NCBI GenBank assembly: GCA_022641595.1
Contig: JALCDN010000003.1
Span: 1-60,558, forward strand
DNA: 60,558 nucleotides
Direction: 5' to 3'
From: Ruminococcus sp.
Lineage (GTDB): Bacteria > Bacillota > Clostridia > Oscillospirales > Ruminococcaceae
This document shows, piece after piece, positions 17,373 to 25,767 of this stretch; position 1 is the first letter of the stretch; each line of letters opens with the position of its first letter. The notes under the pieces are model-generated. The model searched no databases, had not been told where the DNA came from, and worked only from the letters and a program-made list of their open reading frames with translations. Position numbers and translations under genes: made by a program.

Positions 17373-17776
17373 TGAAAAGCATTTTTAAACTAAGCGTGAG
17401 AGGCTATGAGCTTGACTCGTTCGGTCATGTTAACAACGCCGTTTACCTACAGTATGCAGAAGCTGCTAAATGGGACTTTTTCTATAAAAGCGGTATGATA
17501 GATGAGATGAAAGCAAACAACCTTTTTCCGGTCATACTCGAAAATAAACTTCGTTATATGCATGAGCTGCGAATGATGGACTGCATAACTATTACAACAG
17601 ACTGGAAATGCAGCGGAAAAATTATAAGCTTTATGCAGACGTTGTTTAACGATACGATGCAGCAGACTTCGTGCAGAATAAGCGGAAAACTTATCTACAC
17701 AAACAGCGAGCGGATTATGTGCGATGTTCCTGCTGAATTGATCGAATATCTGGAGAGTGATGGAATTGTTGATTGA
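17372..17776 (+). CDS. Hotdog-fold acyl thioesterase (4HBT/YbgC type)
   Basis: A 134-residue single hotdog domain with DSFGHVNNAVYLQYAEAA, where D15 and the HVNN segment match the catalytic region of 4-hydroxybenzoyl-CoA and YbgC-like thioesterases. It could release the product or hydrolyse stalled acyl groups. The GTG start overlaps the previous stop by one base, a sign of tight coupling. Confidence 0.8.
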   Translation: MKSIFKLSVRGYELDSFGHVNNAVYLQYAEAAKWDFFYKSGMIDEMKANNLFPVILENKLRYMHELRMMDCITITTDWKCSGKIISFMQTLFNDTMQQTSCRISGKLIYTNSERIMCDVPAELIEYLESDGIVD

Positions 17777-18413
17777 AAGCTTCGATAATTGCCTTAAAAT
17801 AAGTAAAATTGTTTCATTTGCGGAGATTTTACAAAATCAGGAACAAATTTCAAATGTACTTTATGACTCTAAAGCCTCTGCAATACTTTTTTATGTTGAA
17901 AAACCATATCTATTATCAGATAAAAACGAAAATGATGATGTCAGCACATTTATTGAGTCTCTTAGCGTGTTGACAGTCATCGCAACAGAAAATATCAATG
18001 ACGTTCCTTTAAAGATTTCTATGGCTTTTGATATAAGATTATCCAAAGATCAGATTATGATTAATGAAGAAATGATAGCATTTTTTGAGTCAGAGAAGAA
18101 TATCAAACGCTATAAAATTTTGTGTGGACGTAATAATACTGAACTTCTTAAACGCTTTCTTGTATCGAGAAATCATACAGAATTTTCAACTTCACTCTGC
18201 AAAATTATTGACGGTCAGAACATCTTTGAGTATGAGTGCAACGATTATATGATAAAGCTTTTTAGAGAAAAAAGTAAATTTCAATCAGATATTATTATGC
18301 AATGTATAATTTCTGCAAGAAACGGTGACAGCAGAGATATTCTTACTAAAGAGTCAGTTGGCTTTTATAAGCTTGTCAACGCCAAAGCAAAGGAATACAG
18401 CTATGGAGAATGA
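17760..18413 (+). CDS. Divergent crotonase-like protein, probably not catalytic
   Basis: A 217-residue protein with weak crotonase features. The segment VPLKISMAFDIRLSKDQIMI aligns with the helix that follows the second oxyanion loop in crotonases (GGGLELALACDIRI-like), but the glycines and both catalytic glutamates are missing. It may be a structural partner of the two intact crotonases or a decaying paralogue. It overlaps the thioesterase gene by 17 bases and crotonase 2 by 11 bases, so its frame has been kept open within the operon. The assignment is tentative. Confidence 0.5.
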   Translation: MELLIESFDNCLKISKIVSFAEILQNQEQISNVLYDSKASAILFYVEKPYLLSDKNENDDVSTFIESLSVLTVIATENINDVPLKISMAFDIRLSKDQIMINEEMIAFFESEKNIKRYKILCGRNNTELLKRFLVSRNHTEFSTSLCKIIDGQNIFEYECNDYMIKLFREKSKFQSDIIMQCIISARNGDSRDILTKESVGFYKLVNAKAKEYSYGE

Positions 18414-19116
18414 AAACGAATTATTCGAGATAACAAATAAAAACAATATATTGCTATTGACTATGAATGCTCCAAATAACAATATAATGACTGACGAATT
18501 TCTTCATTCATTTGAAGATGCAATTGAAAATATCGTTGATATTTCAAAAAATAACGATATAAAAGCTCTTATTATATGCTCAGGCGGCAGGCATTTCAGC
18601 GTAGGTGCGGACGTAAATTCGCTTGTAAGCAGAACTTCTGAACAATGCTTTGATATTGATGACGCTTCACAGCTTCCACAAGCTCACATCAAGCAAAAAC
18701 ACGCCTTTACACTTCTTTATGATATGCCAATACCAGTGATAAGTGCAATAAAGGGCTTTTGTATAGGCTCGGGTAGCGAAATTGCAGTTAATTCGCACAT
18801 TCGCATTTGTGAAAAGTCATCACGAATTGGTCAGCCAGAATCTACTTTCGGAATACTTCCGGCTTTAGGCGGAATAGCTCGTACTGTCGAGATATGCGGA
18901 ATTTCTACAGCCGCTGAAATAGTTTTCACAGGACATCTTTTTACGGCAACTGAAGCCTTTGAATATGGTTGGGCAGATATTGTCTGCGAGAAAAATCAAT
19001 CGCTTGACCTTGCATTTAAGCTTGCTGATATAATAACAAACTCAGAACAACCATATAGTAAAGACAATATTTGCCAATATATTGAATTGCTTAGGCAATC
19101 TGCAATAACGAGATAG
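18403..19116 (+). CDS. Enoyl-CoA hydratase/isomerase (crotonase) 2
   Basis: A 237-residue crotonase. The oxyanion segments are GRHFSVGADVN and GFCIGSGSEIAV. Both glutamates are kept: E126 in GSEIAV and E146 in QPESTFG. Sequence differs enough from crotonase 1 to suggest a separate step or chain length. AAAGGA lies about eight bases before the ATG, inside the end of the upstream gene. Confidence 0.82.
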   Translation: MENENELFEITNKNNILLLTMNAPNNNIMTDEFLHSFEDAIENIVDISKNNDIKALIICSGGRHFSVGADVNSLVSRTSEQCFDIDDASQLPQAHIKQKHAFTLLYDMPIPVISAIKGFCIGSGSEIAVNSHIRICEKSSRIGQPESTFGILPALGGIARTVEICGISTAAEIVFTGHLFTATEAFEYGWADIVCEKNQSLDLAFKLADIITNSEQPYSKDNICQYIELLRQSAITR

Positions 19117-19131
19117 GATATCAGATTCATT

Positions 19132-20256
19132 ATGAAAATAGGAATTATTGGCTACGGAAAAATGGGCAAGGATATTTTTTCATGTCTTTCTGAAAAGCTC
19201 AATGATGTTGAGTTTGTAATAATTGTGCGGCATAATGCCAATGATTTTGCCGATGATATTGTAAAGAAACTTGGAAAAGACATTCGGCGAAAAAAAATTA
19301 CACAAGATCAGTATGACTTGAAGTTAAAATCATTTGTTTTCACGGACAGCTTTTCGTTGCTTTCTGACTGCAATATGGTGATTGAAGCAGTTTCCGAAAA
19401 TTTGAATTTAAAACGGAATATTTTTAGTGATGTGGAAAAGCTTGTTTCACATGAATGTATTTTAGCTACAAACACTTCATCACTTTCAATCGACAAAATT
19501 TTTTCAGACGTATTATATAAAGAAAGATGTCTTGGACTGCATTTCTTTTATCCTGTAAAGCTAAGTGGCTTTATTGAGGTTAATCTACTGGAATATTCAG
19601 GTCAAACTATCAAAGAACACATAAGCATATTTGCACAAAGTATCGGTAAAAGTACTGTAACATTTCAAAAACCATACCATTTTTACCTGAATCAATTTAT
19701 TTTATTCTGCATCTCAAAGGCATTTTCATTAAAGGAAAAGTATAATCTTTCAGTTTCCAATGAAATTGAAATTCTTTCAGAAATTTTCCCAATTCACGGA
19801 TTGTTAGGAATGGTTGACTCCATAGGTCTTGCTCTGCTTGCACAAAGTGAATCGGAATTGCCTGTAAAGCGTATTTCAAATGACATTGAGTATGCAAAAT
19901 CAATGATGAGAAAGTGGCTTGCTGATGGTTGCAGTGGCGAACCTTTATATTGGCTCGACTTTATGTCTGAATATGAATCAAATTTGACTTTCAATGATAA
20001 CTTTAAAGCTTATAAAGAGCAGATTTTACTCGAAATTACAGCGGCTGTTCTTAATGAAGCTGTGCTTGCCGCCGATGATAATCAGACAAATTACAGTGGA
20101 ATAATATTTGCATTGTCAGATGTCTTGGGACTTGCAGAAAATATGAGCTATTATTATAATCTCTATGGATATGACCGTATTTCAAATACTCTAAGAAGTA
20201 CTGAATTATATGATTGCATTGCTACAGAAAGCTTATACAACAAATATTTATTGTGA
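19132..20256 (+). CDS. 3-hydroxyacyl-CoA dehydrogenase
   Basis: A 374-residue NAD(P)-dependent enzyme of the FadB/HBD family. The Rossmann motif GYGKMG is at 7-12, ATNTSSLSI follows at 112-120, and LHFFYPV carries the catalytic histidine H137. The C-terminal helical part contains a short YLNQF in place of the usual NR motif. In this cluster, which has no SDR ketoreductase, it is the likely reductase of the 3-keto group, working in the reverse of beta-oxidation. It begins 15 bases after crotonase 2. Confidence 0.82.
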   Translation: MKIGIIGYGKMGKDIFSCLSEKLNDVEFVIIVRHNANDFADDIVKKLGKDIRRKKITQDQYDLKLKSFVFTDSFSLLSDCNMVIEAVSENLNLKRNIFSDVEKLVSHECILATNTSSLSIDKIFSDVLYKERCLGLHFFYPVKLSGFIEVNLLEYSGQTIKEHISIFAQSIGKSTVTFQKPYHFYLNQFILFCISKAFSLKEKYNLSVSNEIEILSEIFPIHGLLGMVDSIGLALLAQSESELPVKRISNDIEYAKSMMRKWLADGCSGEPLYWLDFMSEYESNLTFNDNFKAYKEQILLEITAAVLNEAVLAADDNQTNYSGIIFALSDVLGLAENMSYYYNLYGYDRISNTLRSTELYDCIATESLYNKYLL

Positions 20257-20271
20257 AGGAAAGTGATTTGT

Positions 20272-21477
20272 TTGAAACGAGTTGTCGTAACTGGTCTTGG
20301 CGCCGTAACTGCAATAGGCAATAATGTAAATGAGTTCTGGAATAACCTTATTGACGGAAAAAGTGGATTTTCAAAAATCACACGCATTCCCATTGAAAAT
20401 CACGATACAGTTGTTGCTGCTGAATGTGATGACGGATTTGAGGAGATTGCAAGAAAATATTGGGGTAAGCGTCAGCTTACCGCAACAACAAAGGGTGTAA
20501 GAATGGCACTGGCTTCGGCAGGCGAAGCCGTTGACGACTGTGCGATTGACTTTGATAAGTGTGACTGCACAAGAATCGGAACTATATATGGTGTAACTGA
20601 TAATTCAAATAAGGACTCTGAAAGAGATTCACAGTTTAATATTATCCTTAAAGAAATGCCAAGCTCAGTTACTGCATTGATTACTATGAAGTATAATCTC
20701 CACGGAGCTTGCTTCAGTGTTTCTTCAGCGTGTGCATCTTCAGGATATGCTGTTTCAATTGCCGCACAGCTTATAGAATGTGGAATGTATGACGCAATGA
20801 TTGTTGGTGGACTGTCAGGCGTTGTGACGCATGACCAGTTAAACGGCTTTAATCAGATACTTGCTATGTCAACAAATCCTGATCCGGAGACGGCTTGCCG
20901 TCCTTTTACAAAGAATCGTGACGGATTTGTAATGGGTGAGGGTGCTGCAACTTTAGTGCTTGAGTCTGAAGATTTTGCTAAAAGACGTAATGCGAAGATA
21001 TACTGTGAGCTTGCAGGATATGGAATGTACAGTGAGGCTTCAAATATTACGGCTCCTCTTGCCAATGGCGAAGGTATGCGTATAGTTATGGAAAAAGCTA
21101 TTTTTAAAAGTGGTTTGTCTTCTGACGAAATAGACTGCATTAATGCTCATGGTACGTCAACGAGAATAAATGACAGCTATGAAACTATGGCAATAAAGAA
21201 TCTTTTTGGCGAAGAGGCATATTCAATTCCAATATCGTCAATAAAGTCTTCTGTCGGACATACTCTTGCTGCTGCAAGTGCTATTGAAGCTGTTGCTTCG
21301 GTAAAAACTATTGAAACAGGAATAATTCCGCCTACAATTCATTATGATGAACCTGATGATGGACTCGACCTCGATTACGTTCCGAATAAGGCGAGACACC
21401 AAAATGTAAACACTGTACTTTCAAATTCATTTGGTTTTGGCGGTCAGGATATATCGCTTATTTTCAAAAAATATTGA
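20272..21477 (+). CDS. Beta-ketoacyl-ACP synthase, FabF type
   Basis: A 401-residue ketosynthase with the complete Cys-His-His triad: C154 in SVSSACASSG, H293 in NAHGTST and H330 in SVGHTLAAAS. It extends a carrier-bound chain by two carbons. The start is TTG at 20272, giving the typical opening MKRVVVTGLG with AAGGA about 11 bases upstream; GTG at 20263 is too close to that site. No chain-length-factor partner is present. It is embedded in the cluster and not beside the usual fab genes. Confidence 0.9.
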   Translation: MKRVVVTGLGAVTAIGNNVNEFWNNLIDGKSGFSKITRIPIENHDTVVAAECDDGFEEIARKYWGKRQLTATTKGVRMALASAGEAVDDCAIDFDKCDCTRIGTIYGVTDNSNKDSERDSQFNIILKEMPSSVTALITMKYNLHGACFSVSSACASSGYAVSIAAQLIECGMYDAMIVGGLSGVVTHDQLNGFNQILAMSTNPDPETACRPFTKNRDGFVMGEGAATLVLESEDFAKRRNAKIYCELAGYGMYSEASNITAPLANGEGMRIVMEKAIFKSGLSSDEIDCINAHGTSTRINDSYETMAIKNLFGEEAYSIPISSIKSSVGHTLAAASAIEAVASVKTIETGIIPPTIHYDEPDDGLDLDYVPNKARHQNVNTVLSNSFGFGGQDISLIFKKY

Positions 21478-21493
21478 TAAGGAGAGGCTCAGT

Positions 21494-21531
21494 AAGGATA
21501 CCTCTAAGAAGATGATTTTAGAGGTGTCCTT
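21494..21531 (+). repeat. Perfect hairpin relic of the dispersed element (G)
   Basis: AAGGATACCTCTAA and TTAGAGGTGTCCTT form a stem with one G-U pair around a short loop. The inner part of the stem matches the ends of the full element (ACCTCTAA). It looks like two element ends joined by deletion of the core. It lies between the ketosynthase and tautomerase genes and could lower read-through, but it has no T-run. Confidence 0.5.
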
Positions 21532-21573
21532 ATATCTATGTGTGTTAAAATTACATAGTGAGCAAATGTAGAA

Positions 21574-21927
21574 ATGCCTATTTGCCAGATAAAAACAAAT
21601 TATAAGATGAGCTGCGAAATCAAAAAAGTATTTGCAGATAAAATAGCGGAAAATGTTTCAGGTATTCTTGAAAAGCCAATACAAGCAGTTATGGTAATGC
21701 TTTCTGACGAATATATGTATATGAACAAATGTGATGATACTGTTCTTTTTGCTGAGTTCAGATATGTCAGAAACTTTGAAAGTCCACAGGAAAAGGAATA
21801 TTTTCTCAAAGAATTTTCGAATAAGATGCTCAAAATATTTATGGAATTTATGTCGGTTGACCCATACAGGGTATATATGCAGTTTACTGAAATGCCTCGT
21901 GATGGCGCATGGCGTTATGTTAAATGA
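21574..21927 (+). CDS. MIF/tautomerase superfamily protein
   Basis: A 117-residue protein that starts MPICQIKTNYKM. Removal of Met would expose the N-terminal proline, the catalytic base of the macrophage-migration-inhibitory-factor (MIF) and 4-oxalocrotonate tautomerase superfamily. The length and the final PRDGAWRYVK fit the MIF branch. A keto-enol tautomerase in a keto-acyl pathway is chemically sensible, but the substrate is unknown. The ribosome site is weak. Confidence 0.75.
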   Translation: MPICQIKTNYKMSCEIKKVFADKIAENVSGILEKPIQAVMVMLSDEYMYMNKCDDTVLFAEFRYVRNFESPQEKEYFLKEFSNKMLKIFMEFMSVDPYRVYMQFTEMPRDGAWRYVK

Positions 21928-22036
21928 TAATATATTGCTCTTATAAGATATTTGCAGAGATGTACCTTATTATAATTTAAAGGTAACACTGCACGGGTTT
22001 TGTTCAGTGTTGTCTCAAGAAAAGGAAGAAATTGCA

Positions 22037-23167
22037 ATGAAATGGCCAATAAGAAATCTACTTAATCCTGTTGCTACAAGATCACTTCTTTACGGAACTG
22101 ACCCATTTGACCTGGAATATGTTCTTCAAAAAATTGATGCAATCGAAACTATGAGCGGCAGGGAAATCAAAAATGTTTGGTTTACAGAATGGGAAAGGAA
22201 AGCTTCACATTATCTTAAATATGCTTTAGAGGCTGAAAATAAGGGCAATCGTATTTCAGCCGAAAGATTCTATATGCTGATAGCTCAGTGCTATTATGCA
22301 AGTTATATGATAAATACAGATGATATTGAACAAAAACGTATGGTTTATAAGAAACTTGAACAATACTATGCTAAGTCAATATTTTTTAGAAAAAATAAGT
22401 CTGAATATGTAGAAATTCCTGTGCTTCACGGAAAAGTTACAGGTTATATTCATTATCCGGATGCTGGAAACAGTGATAAGCCGTATCCATGTGTTATGAC
22501 TTACTCAGGAATCGGCAGTTGCAAGGAAGAACTCGATATGCTTGCATTGCCGTTGCTTGAAAGAGGCATTGCGGTTCTTACAGTCGATATGCCGGGTACA
22601 GGTTCTTCACTTTTCGATTATGACCTCAAATGCGTTGGAAGTCATATTGATGCTGCTATTGACGCAATGGCTGATTTCCTCGAAAAACGTAATGATATAG
22701 ACTCAGAAAAAATAGCTAATTTCGGACTTTGTATGGGCGGTGGGTATGCATTCAGAGCTTCTTCAAAGCGTAAACAAACAAAGTGTTGTGTGAGTCTTTT
22801 TCCATTGTTTATTAATTATGCAAAACTTGATTCAATTCCGGTATGGATGAAACGTGGTAAATGGGCAAATTATCAGCAAGGTGAATGTGATGACTATTAC
22901 AGTGCTATGAAAATTCTTGAAGAAGGTACAATAAGCTGCGATTTTCTTATGGTTCACAGCGCCGATGACAATTGGATGGACACAACAGCATCAATGTCAC
23001 TTTTTGATAAGGCAAGCGGCTTTAAACAGCAGATGTGCATTGATGAGAAGCCGGCATATGTTTCGGAAGAAACAATTATGCACGCAATGCCTGTCGGTGA
23101 ACAGTTTCATTGGGTAAAGCACATTGCGGCTGATTTTATAGAAGAAAGGTTAGGCGTAAGAGAATAA
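22037..23167 (+). CDS. Alpha/beta hydrolase with cysteine nucleophile (FrsA-like)
   Basis: A 376-residue protein with an N-terminal helical part (1-120) and an alpha/beta hydrolase domain, similar in layout to FrsA and 2,6-dihydroxypseudooxynicotine hydrolase. The nucleophile elbow is GLCMGG, so the nucleophile is C232 and not serine. The acid is D310 or D311 in HSADDNWM, and the histidine is H358 in EQFHWVKH. The start at 22037 has AAGGAAG nine bases upstream. It may act as a thioesterase, cyclase or C-C bond hydrolase. Confidence 0.72.
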   Translation: MKWPIRNLLNPVATRSLLYGTDPFDLEYVLQKIDAIETMSGREIKNVWFTEWERKASHYLKYALEAENKGNRISAERFYMLIAQCYYASYMINTDDIEQKRMVYKKLEQYYAKSIFFRKNKSEYVEIPVLHGKVTGYIHYPDAGNSDKPYPCVMTYSGIGSCKEELDMLALPLLERGIAVLTVDMPGTGSSLFDYDLKCVGSHIDAAIDAMADFLEKRNDIDSEKIANFGLCMGGGYAFRASSKRKQTKCCVSLFPLFINYAKLDSIPVWMKRGKWANYQQGECDDYYSAMKILEEGTISCDFLMVHSADDNWMDTTASMSLFDKASGFKQQMCIDEKPAYVSEETIMHAMPVGEQFHWVKHIAADFIEERLGVRE

Positions 23168-23168
23168 T

Positions 23169-24737
23169 ATGATGAAAAATAATTTTTTTCAGACTTATAT
23201 TGAAAACGCTGAAAAAGCTCCTGATAAGGTTCTTCTCAGAATTGATGAGAAAACGCTTACATATCGTGAATTTCTCGACAGGACAAGTGTTGTGGCTTCA
23301 GGTATGAAGGCACTCGGAATTGGTGTTGATGACAAGATTGGCATAATTATGCCTAACAGCATTGAGTGGTATATAGTATTTTGGTCAGCAATAAGAATCG
23401 GAGCACAGCCTGTTCCGATTGACCCTCAGAGTGGAATACTTGAACTTACCAGACTTATACCGTCAACAACGGTAAGGGTTTGTTTTGCTGCTTTTAAATA
23501 TAAAAGCAACAATATTTTTGATACATTGTGTCAGCTTATTCCCGATAAGCTTAGTGTTGATAAGGTAATATGCTTTGGAAATCCGGAGCAGATTCAGCTG
23601 TGTGAGCCATTTATTTCCTGCGAAAAATTTGAGGAAAACTCCTTGAATTGTAAGCCATGTGATATATATGTGCCTACTGATAATCATACAATGTCGCTTG
23701 CCTGTACTTCGGGAAGCACAGGTAATCCGAAAATTCTTTCTGTTCCATACTACGGTTTCTATGAAGCCCTTGACGATATGGGTACTTATTTGAACTTTAC
23801 TTCCGATGATATTATGATGATAGGTATGACACTTTATCATCAGGGAGGGTTCGGAATGGGCTTGCAGACAACTATAAAAGGCGGTACCGTTATATATCAA
23901 CCGCAGTTTAATCCGGTAACATTTCTCGAAACCGTGAAAAAATACAAGGTGTCTGTAATTCAGCTTACGTCAACTCTTGCAAAGGTACTGCTTTCAACAC
24001 CTGATTTTGGCAGCTATGACCTTTCAACAGTAAAGGTGTGCTATTTTGCAGGAGAGGTTCTGCCACAGGAGCTTGCCGATGTTTTTGTAAATGAGCTTGG
24101 AATCAGAGTAATAAATATCATAGGTTCTTCGGAGACCGCAACTATGGTTGTATGGGACTCGGACTGTGATTATGATGTTGATCCAAGTGATTTCAGAAAA
24201 TTGCCGTTTACCGATTTCAAGGTAATAGATGCAAAGCATAATGACGTCGGATATGATGAGGTGGGAGAGCTTTGCATAAATACAACCGGAGTTATTACGG
24301 ATTATTTTGGAAATGCTGAGCTTTCTGCTGAAAAAATAATAGTTGATGCTGAGGGAAAAAGATGGTTCTGCACAGGTGACCTTGTAAAACGTCTCAGAGA
24401 CAACCGTGTGAGATTTGCCGGAAGAAGTAAACGAATCATCAAAAGAGGCGGAAATCTTGTTCACGCCGAGGAGGTAGAGGCAGCACTTCTCACTTATCCA
24501 AAAGTAGCCGCAATTGCAGTTATCGCTGAAGATCACCCGGTTATCGGTCAGCAGATAGTTGCTTATATCCAGCCTGCCGGTGATGAAAAAATTACAAGGG
24601 GTGAGCTTGCACGTTATTTTGACGGTAAACTTTCGGCGTACAAGCTGCCTGATAAAATTGTTCTTGTTGACGAAATACCGAAGGATGTCGGAAAGGTACA
24701 GTTTAAATATATTCGTGAAAAGAAAGTAGTTGAATAA
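23169..24737 (+). CDS. AMP-dependent acyl-CoA/acyl-ACP ligase
   Basis: A 522-residue adenylating enzyme. The phosphate-binding motif is CTSGSTGNPK (179-188), GSSETATM follows in the core, and CTGDLVKR precedes the hinge. The lysine of the C-terminal domain is about K509 in DVGKVQFK. It activates a carboxylic acid and passes it to CoA or to a carrier protein. The second carrier gene begins five bases after its stop, so it probably loads that protein with a starter acid. No clear ribosome site is seen. Confidence 0.85.
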   Translation: MMKNNFFQTYIENAEKAPDKVLLRIDEKTLTYREFLDRTSVVASGMKALGIGVDDKIGIIMPNSIEWYIVFWSAIRIGAQPVPIDPQSGILELTRLIPSTTVRVCFAAFKYKSNNIFDTLCQLIPDKLSVDKVICFGNPEQIQLCEPFISCEKFEENSLNCKPCDIYVPTDNHTMSLACTSGSTGNPKILSVPYYGFYEALDDMGTYLNFTSDDIMMIGMTLYHQGGFGMGLQTTIKGGTVIYQPQFNPVTFLETVKKYKVSVIQLTSTLAKVLLSTPDFGSYDLSTVKVCYFAGEVLPQELADVFVNELGIRVINIIGSSETATMVVWDSDCDYDVDPSDFRKLPFTDFKVIDAKHNDVGYDEVGELCINTTGVITDYFGNAELSAEKIIVDAEGKRWFCTGDLVKRLRDNRVRFAGRSKRIIKRGGNLVHAEEVEAALLTYPKVAAIAVIAEDHPVIGQQIVAYIQPAGDEKITRGELARYFDGKLSAYKLPDKIVLVDEIPKDVGKVQFKYIREKKVVE

Positions 24738-24742
24738 CTAAT

Positions 24743-24994
24743 ATGAATAATCTTGATTGGGAAAAATTTGTCGTTTATGTATCTGATTATGTTGGAGTTG
24801 ACGCATCGGAGATAAGCAGAGATACAGATGTTTACGAAGACCTCTGCCTTGATTCGCTTGGACTTTTCGGGCTTGGTGATTTCATAACCGATACTTATAA
24901 GCTGAATGTTCCTCTTTCGTCTGTTGCAATGGTATGCAAGGTGGGGGATATCTTTGATATTCTTAACGAGCAGGGAAAGCCCTCGGAGGATTAA
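24743..24994 (+). CDS. Acyl carrier protein 2
   Basis: An 83-residue carrier protein; the phosphopantetheine serine is S38 in DLCLDSLGLFGL. It differs strongly from carrier protein 1 in this cluster, which suggests that each has its own partner. Position between the ligase and the type II thioesterase suggests that it is the starter-loading carrier. Confidence 0.85.
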   Translation: MNNLDWEKFVVYVSDYVGVDASEISRDTDVYEDLCLDSLGLFGLGDFITDTYKLNVPLSSVAMVCKVGDIFDILNEQGKPSED

Positions 24995-25696
24995 ATGAAG
25001 CTTTTTATTTTACCGCACGCAGGAGGCTCTGCAAAGAGCTACTGTGCATTCAAGCATTTTCTTCCGCAGGAAATTGAACTTGTACCTCTTGAGCCGTCTG
25101 GTAGGGGAGCACGCTTGGGTGAGCCGTTCTTCGATAATATTCCAGACTGTGTAACTGATTTGATTGACAAGAATCTAAGCCTTATAAAAAGTGATTCATT
25201 TGCAATTTTCGGTCACAGTATGGGAACTATGCTTGCTTGTGAGATGACAAAGCAGCTCAAAGAAAAGTACGGCTTAGAGCCGGTATACGTTTTCCTTTCG
25301 GGTAAATCCGCTCCTGACGATAATTTTTTTCTTCCTATAGGAAATAATCCTGACGATGACACTATTATTGCATTTTTTGTTGAGCATAATATGCTTCCGG
25401 TTCAGGTTACATCAAATGAGAAAATGCTGAAGCTGTTTGGCGGAATACTTTGTGCTGATATTAAGATGTCGCAGAAGTATTGTCTTACTCCTGATAAATT
25501 CAGATTTGAGTGTCCTGTAAGCGTTTTGTATGGTGAAGACGATGAGTTTTTAAAGCTTTGCGATATAAGTGGCTGGAAGAACTTTTCAAAATCTTTATGT
25601 GATTTTTACAGTTTCAGCGGCGGTCACTTTTATTATTCTGACTGCAAAGAAGATGTATGCAATCTTATTGTGAAAAAGCTTTTGGACATCATTTAA
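24995..25696 (+). CDS. Type II thioesterase (GrsT/RifR family)
   Basis: A 233-residue alpha/beta hydrolase with LPHAGGSAKSYCAFK at the N-terminus, the nucleophile S75 in GHSMG and H211 in SGGHFYY. These enzymes remove wrong acyl groups from carrier proteins in polyketide and non-ribosomal peptide pathways, and some release products. It starts directly after the ACP 2 stop with GGAGG six bases upstream, and ends the cluster. Confidence 0.9.
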   Translation: MKLFILPHAGGSAKSYCAFKHFLPQEIELVPLEPSGRGARLGEPFFDNIPDCVTDLIDKNLSLIKSDSFAIFGHSMGTMLACEMTKQLKEKYGLEPVYVFLSGKSAPDDNFFLPIGNNPDDDTIIAFFVEHNMLPVQVTSNEKMLKLFGGILCADIKMSQKYCLTPDKFRFECPVSVLYGEDDEFLKLCDISGWKNFSKSLCDFYSFSGGHFYYSDCKEDVCNLIVKKLLDII

Positions 25697-25710
25697 GAAA
25701 TTTTTAAACA

Positions 25711-25745
25711 AAAAGTCCACGGAAAATAATCCGTGGACTTTTATT
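25711..25745. terminator. Bidirectional terminator at the end of the cluster
   Basis: A 12-base-pair stem (AAAAGTCCACGG with CCGTGGACTTTT) flanked by A and T runs lies between two convergent genes. Confidence 0.85.
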
Positions 25746-25767
25746 TTTGATGTTATATAAAGTGTTT

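Noticed and set aside
15334..25696. Beta-branching (HCS) cassette of trans-AT polyketide clusters
   Set aside because: Two crotonases, an ACP and a ketosynthase are present, but there is no HMG-CoA-synthase-type gene, the ketosynthase has its active-site cysteine, and no modular PKS is near.
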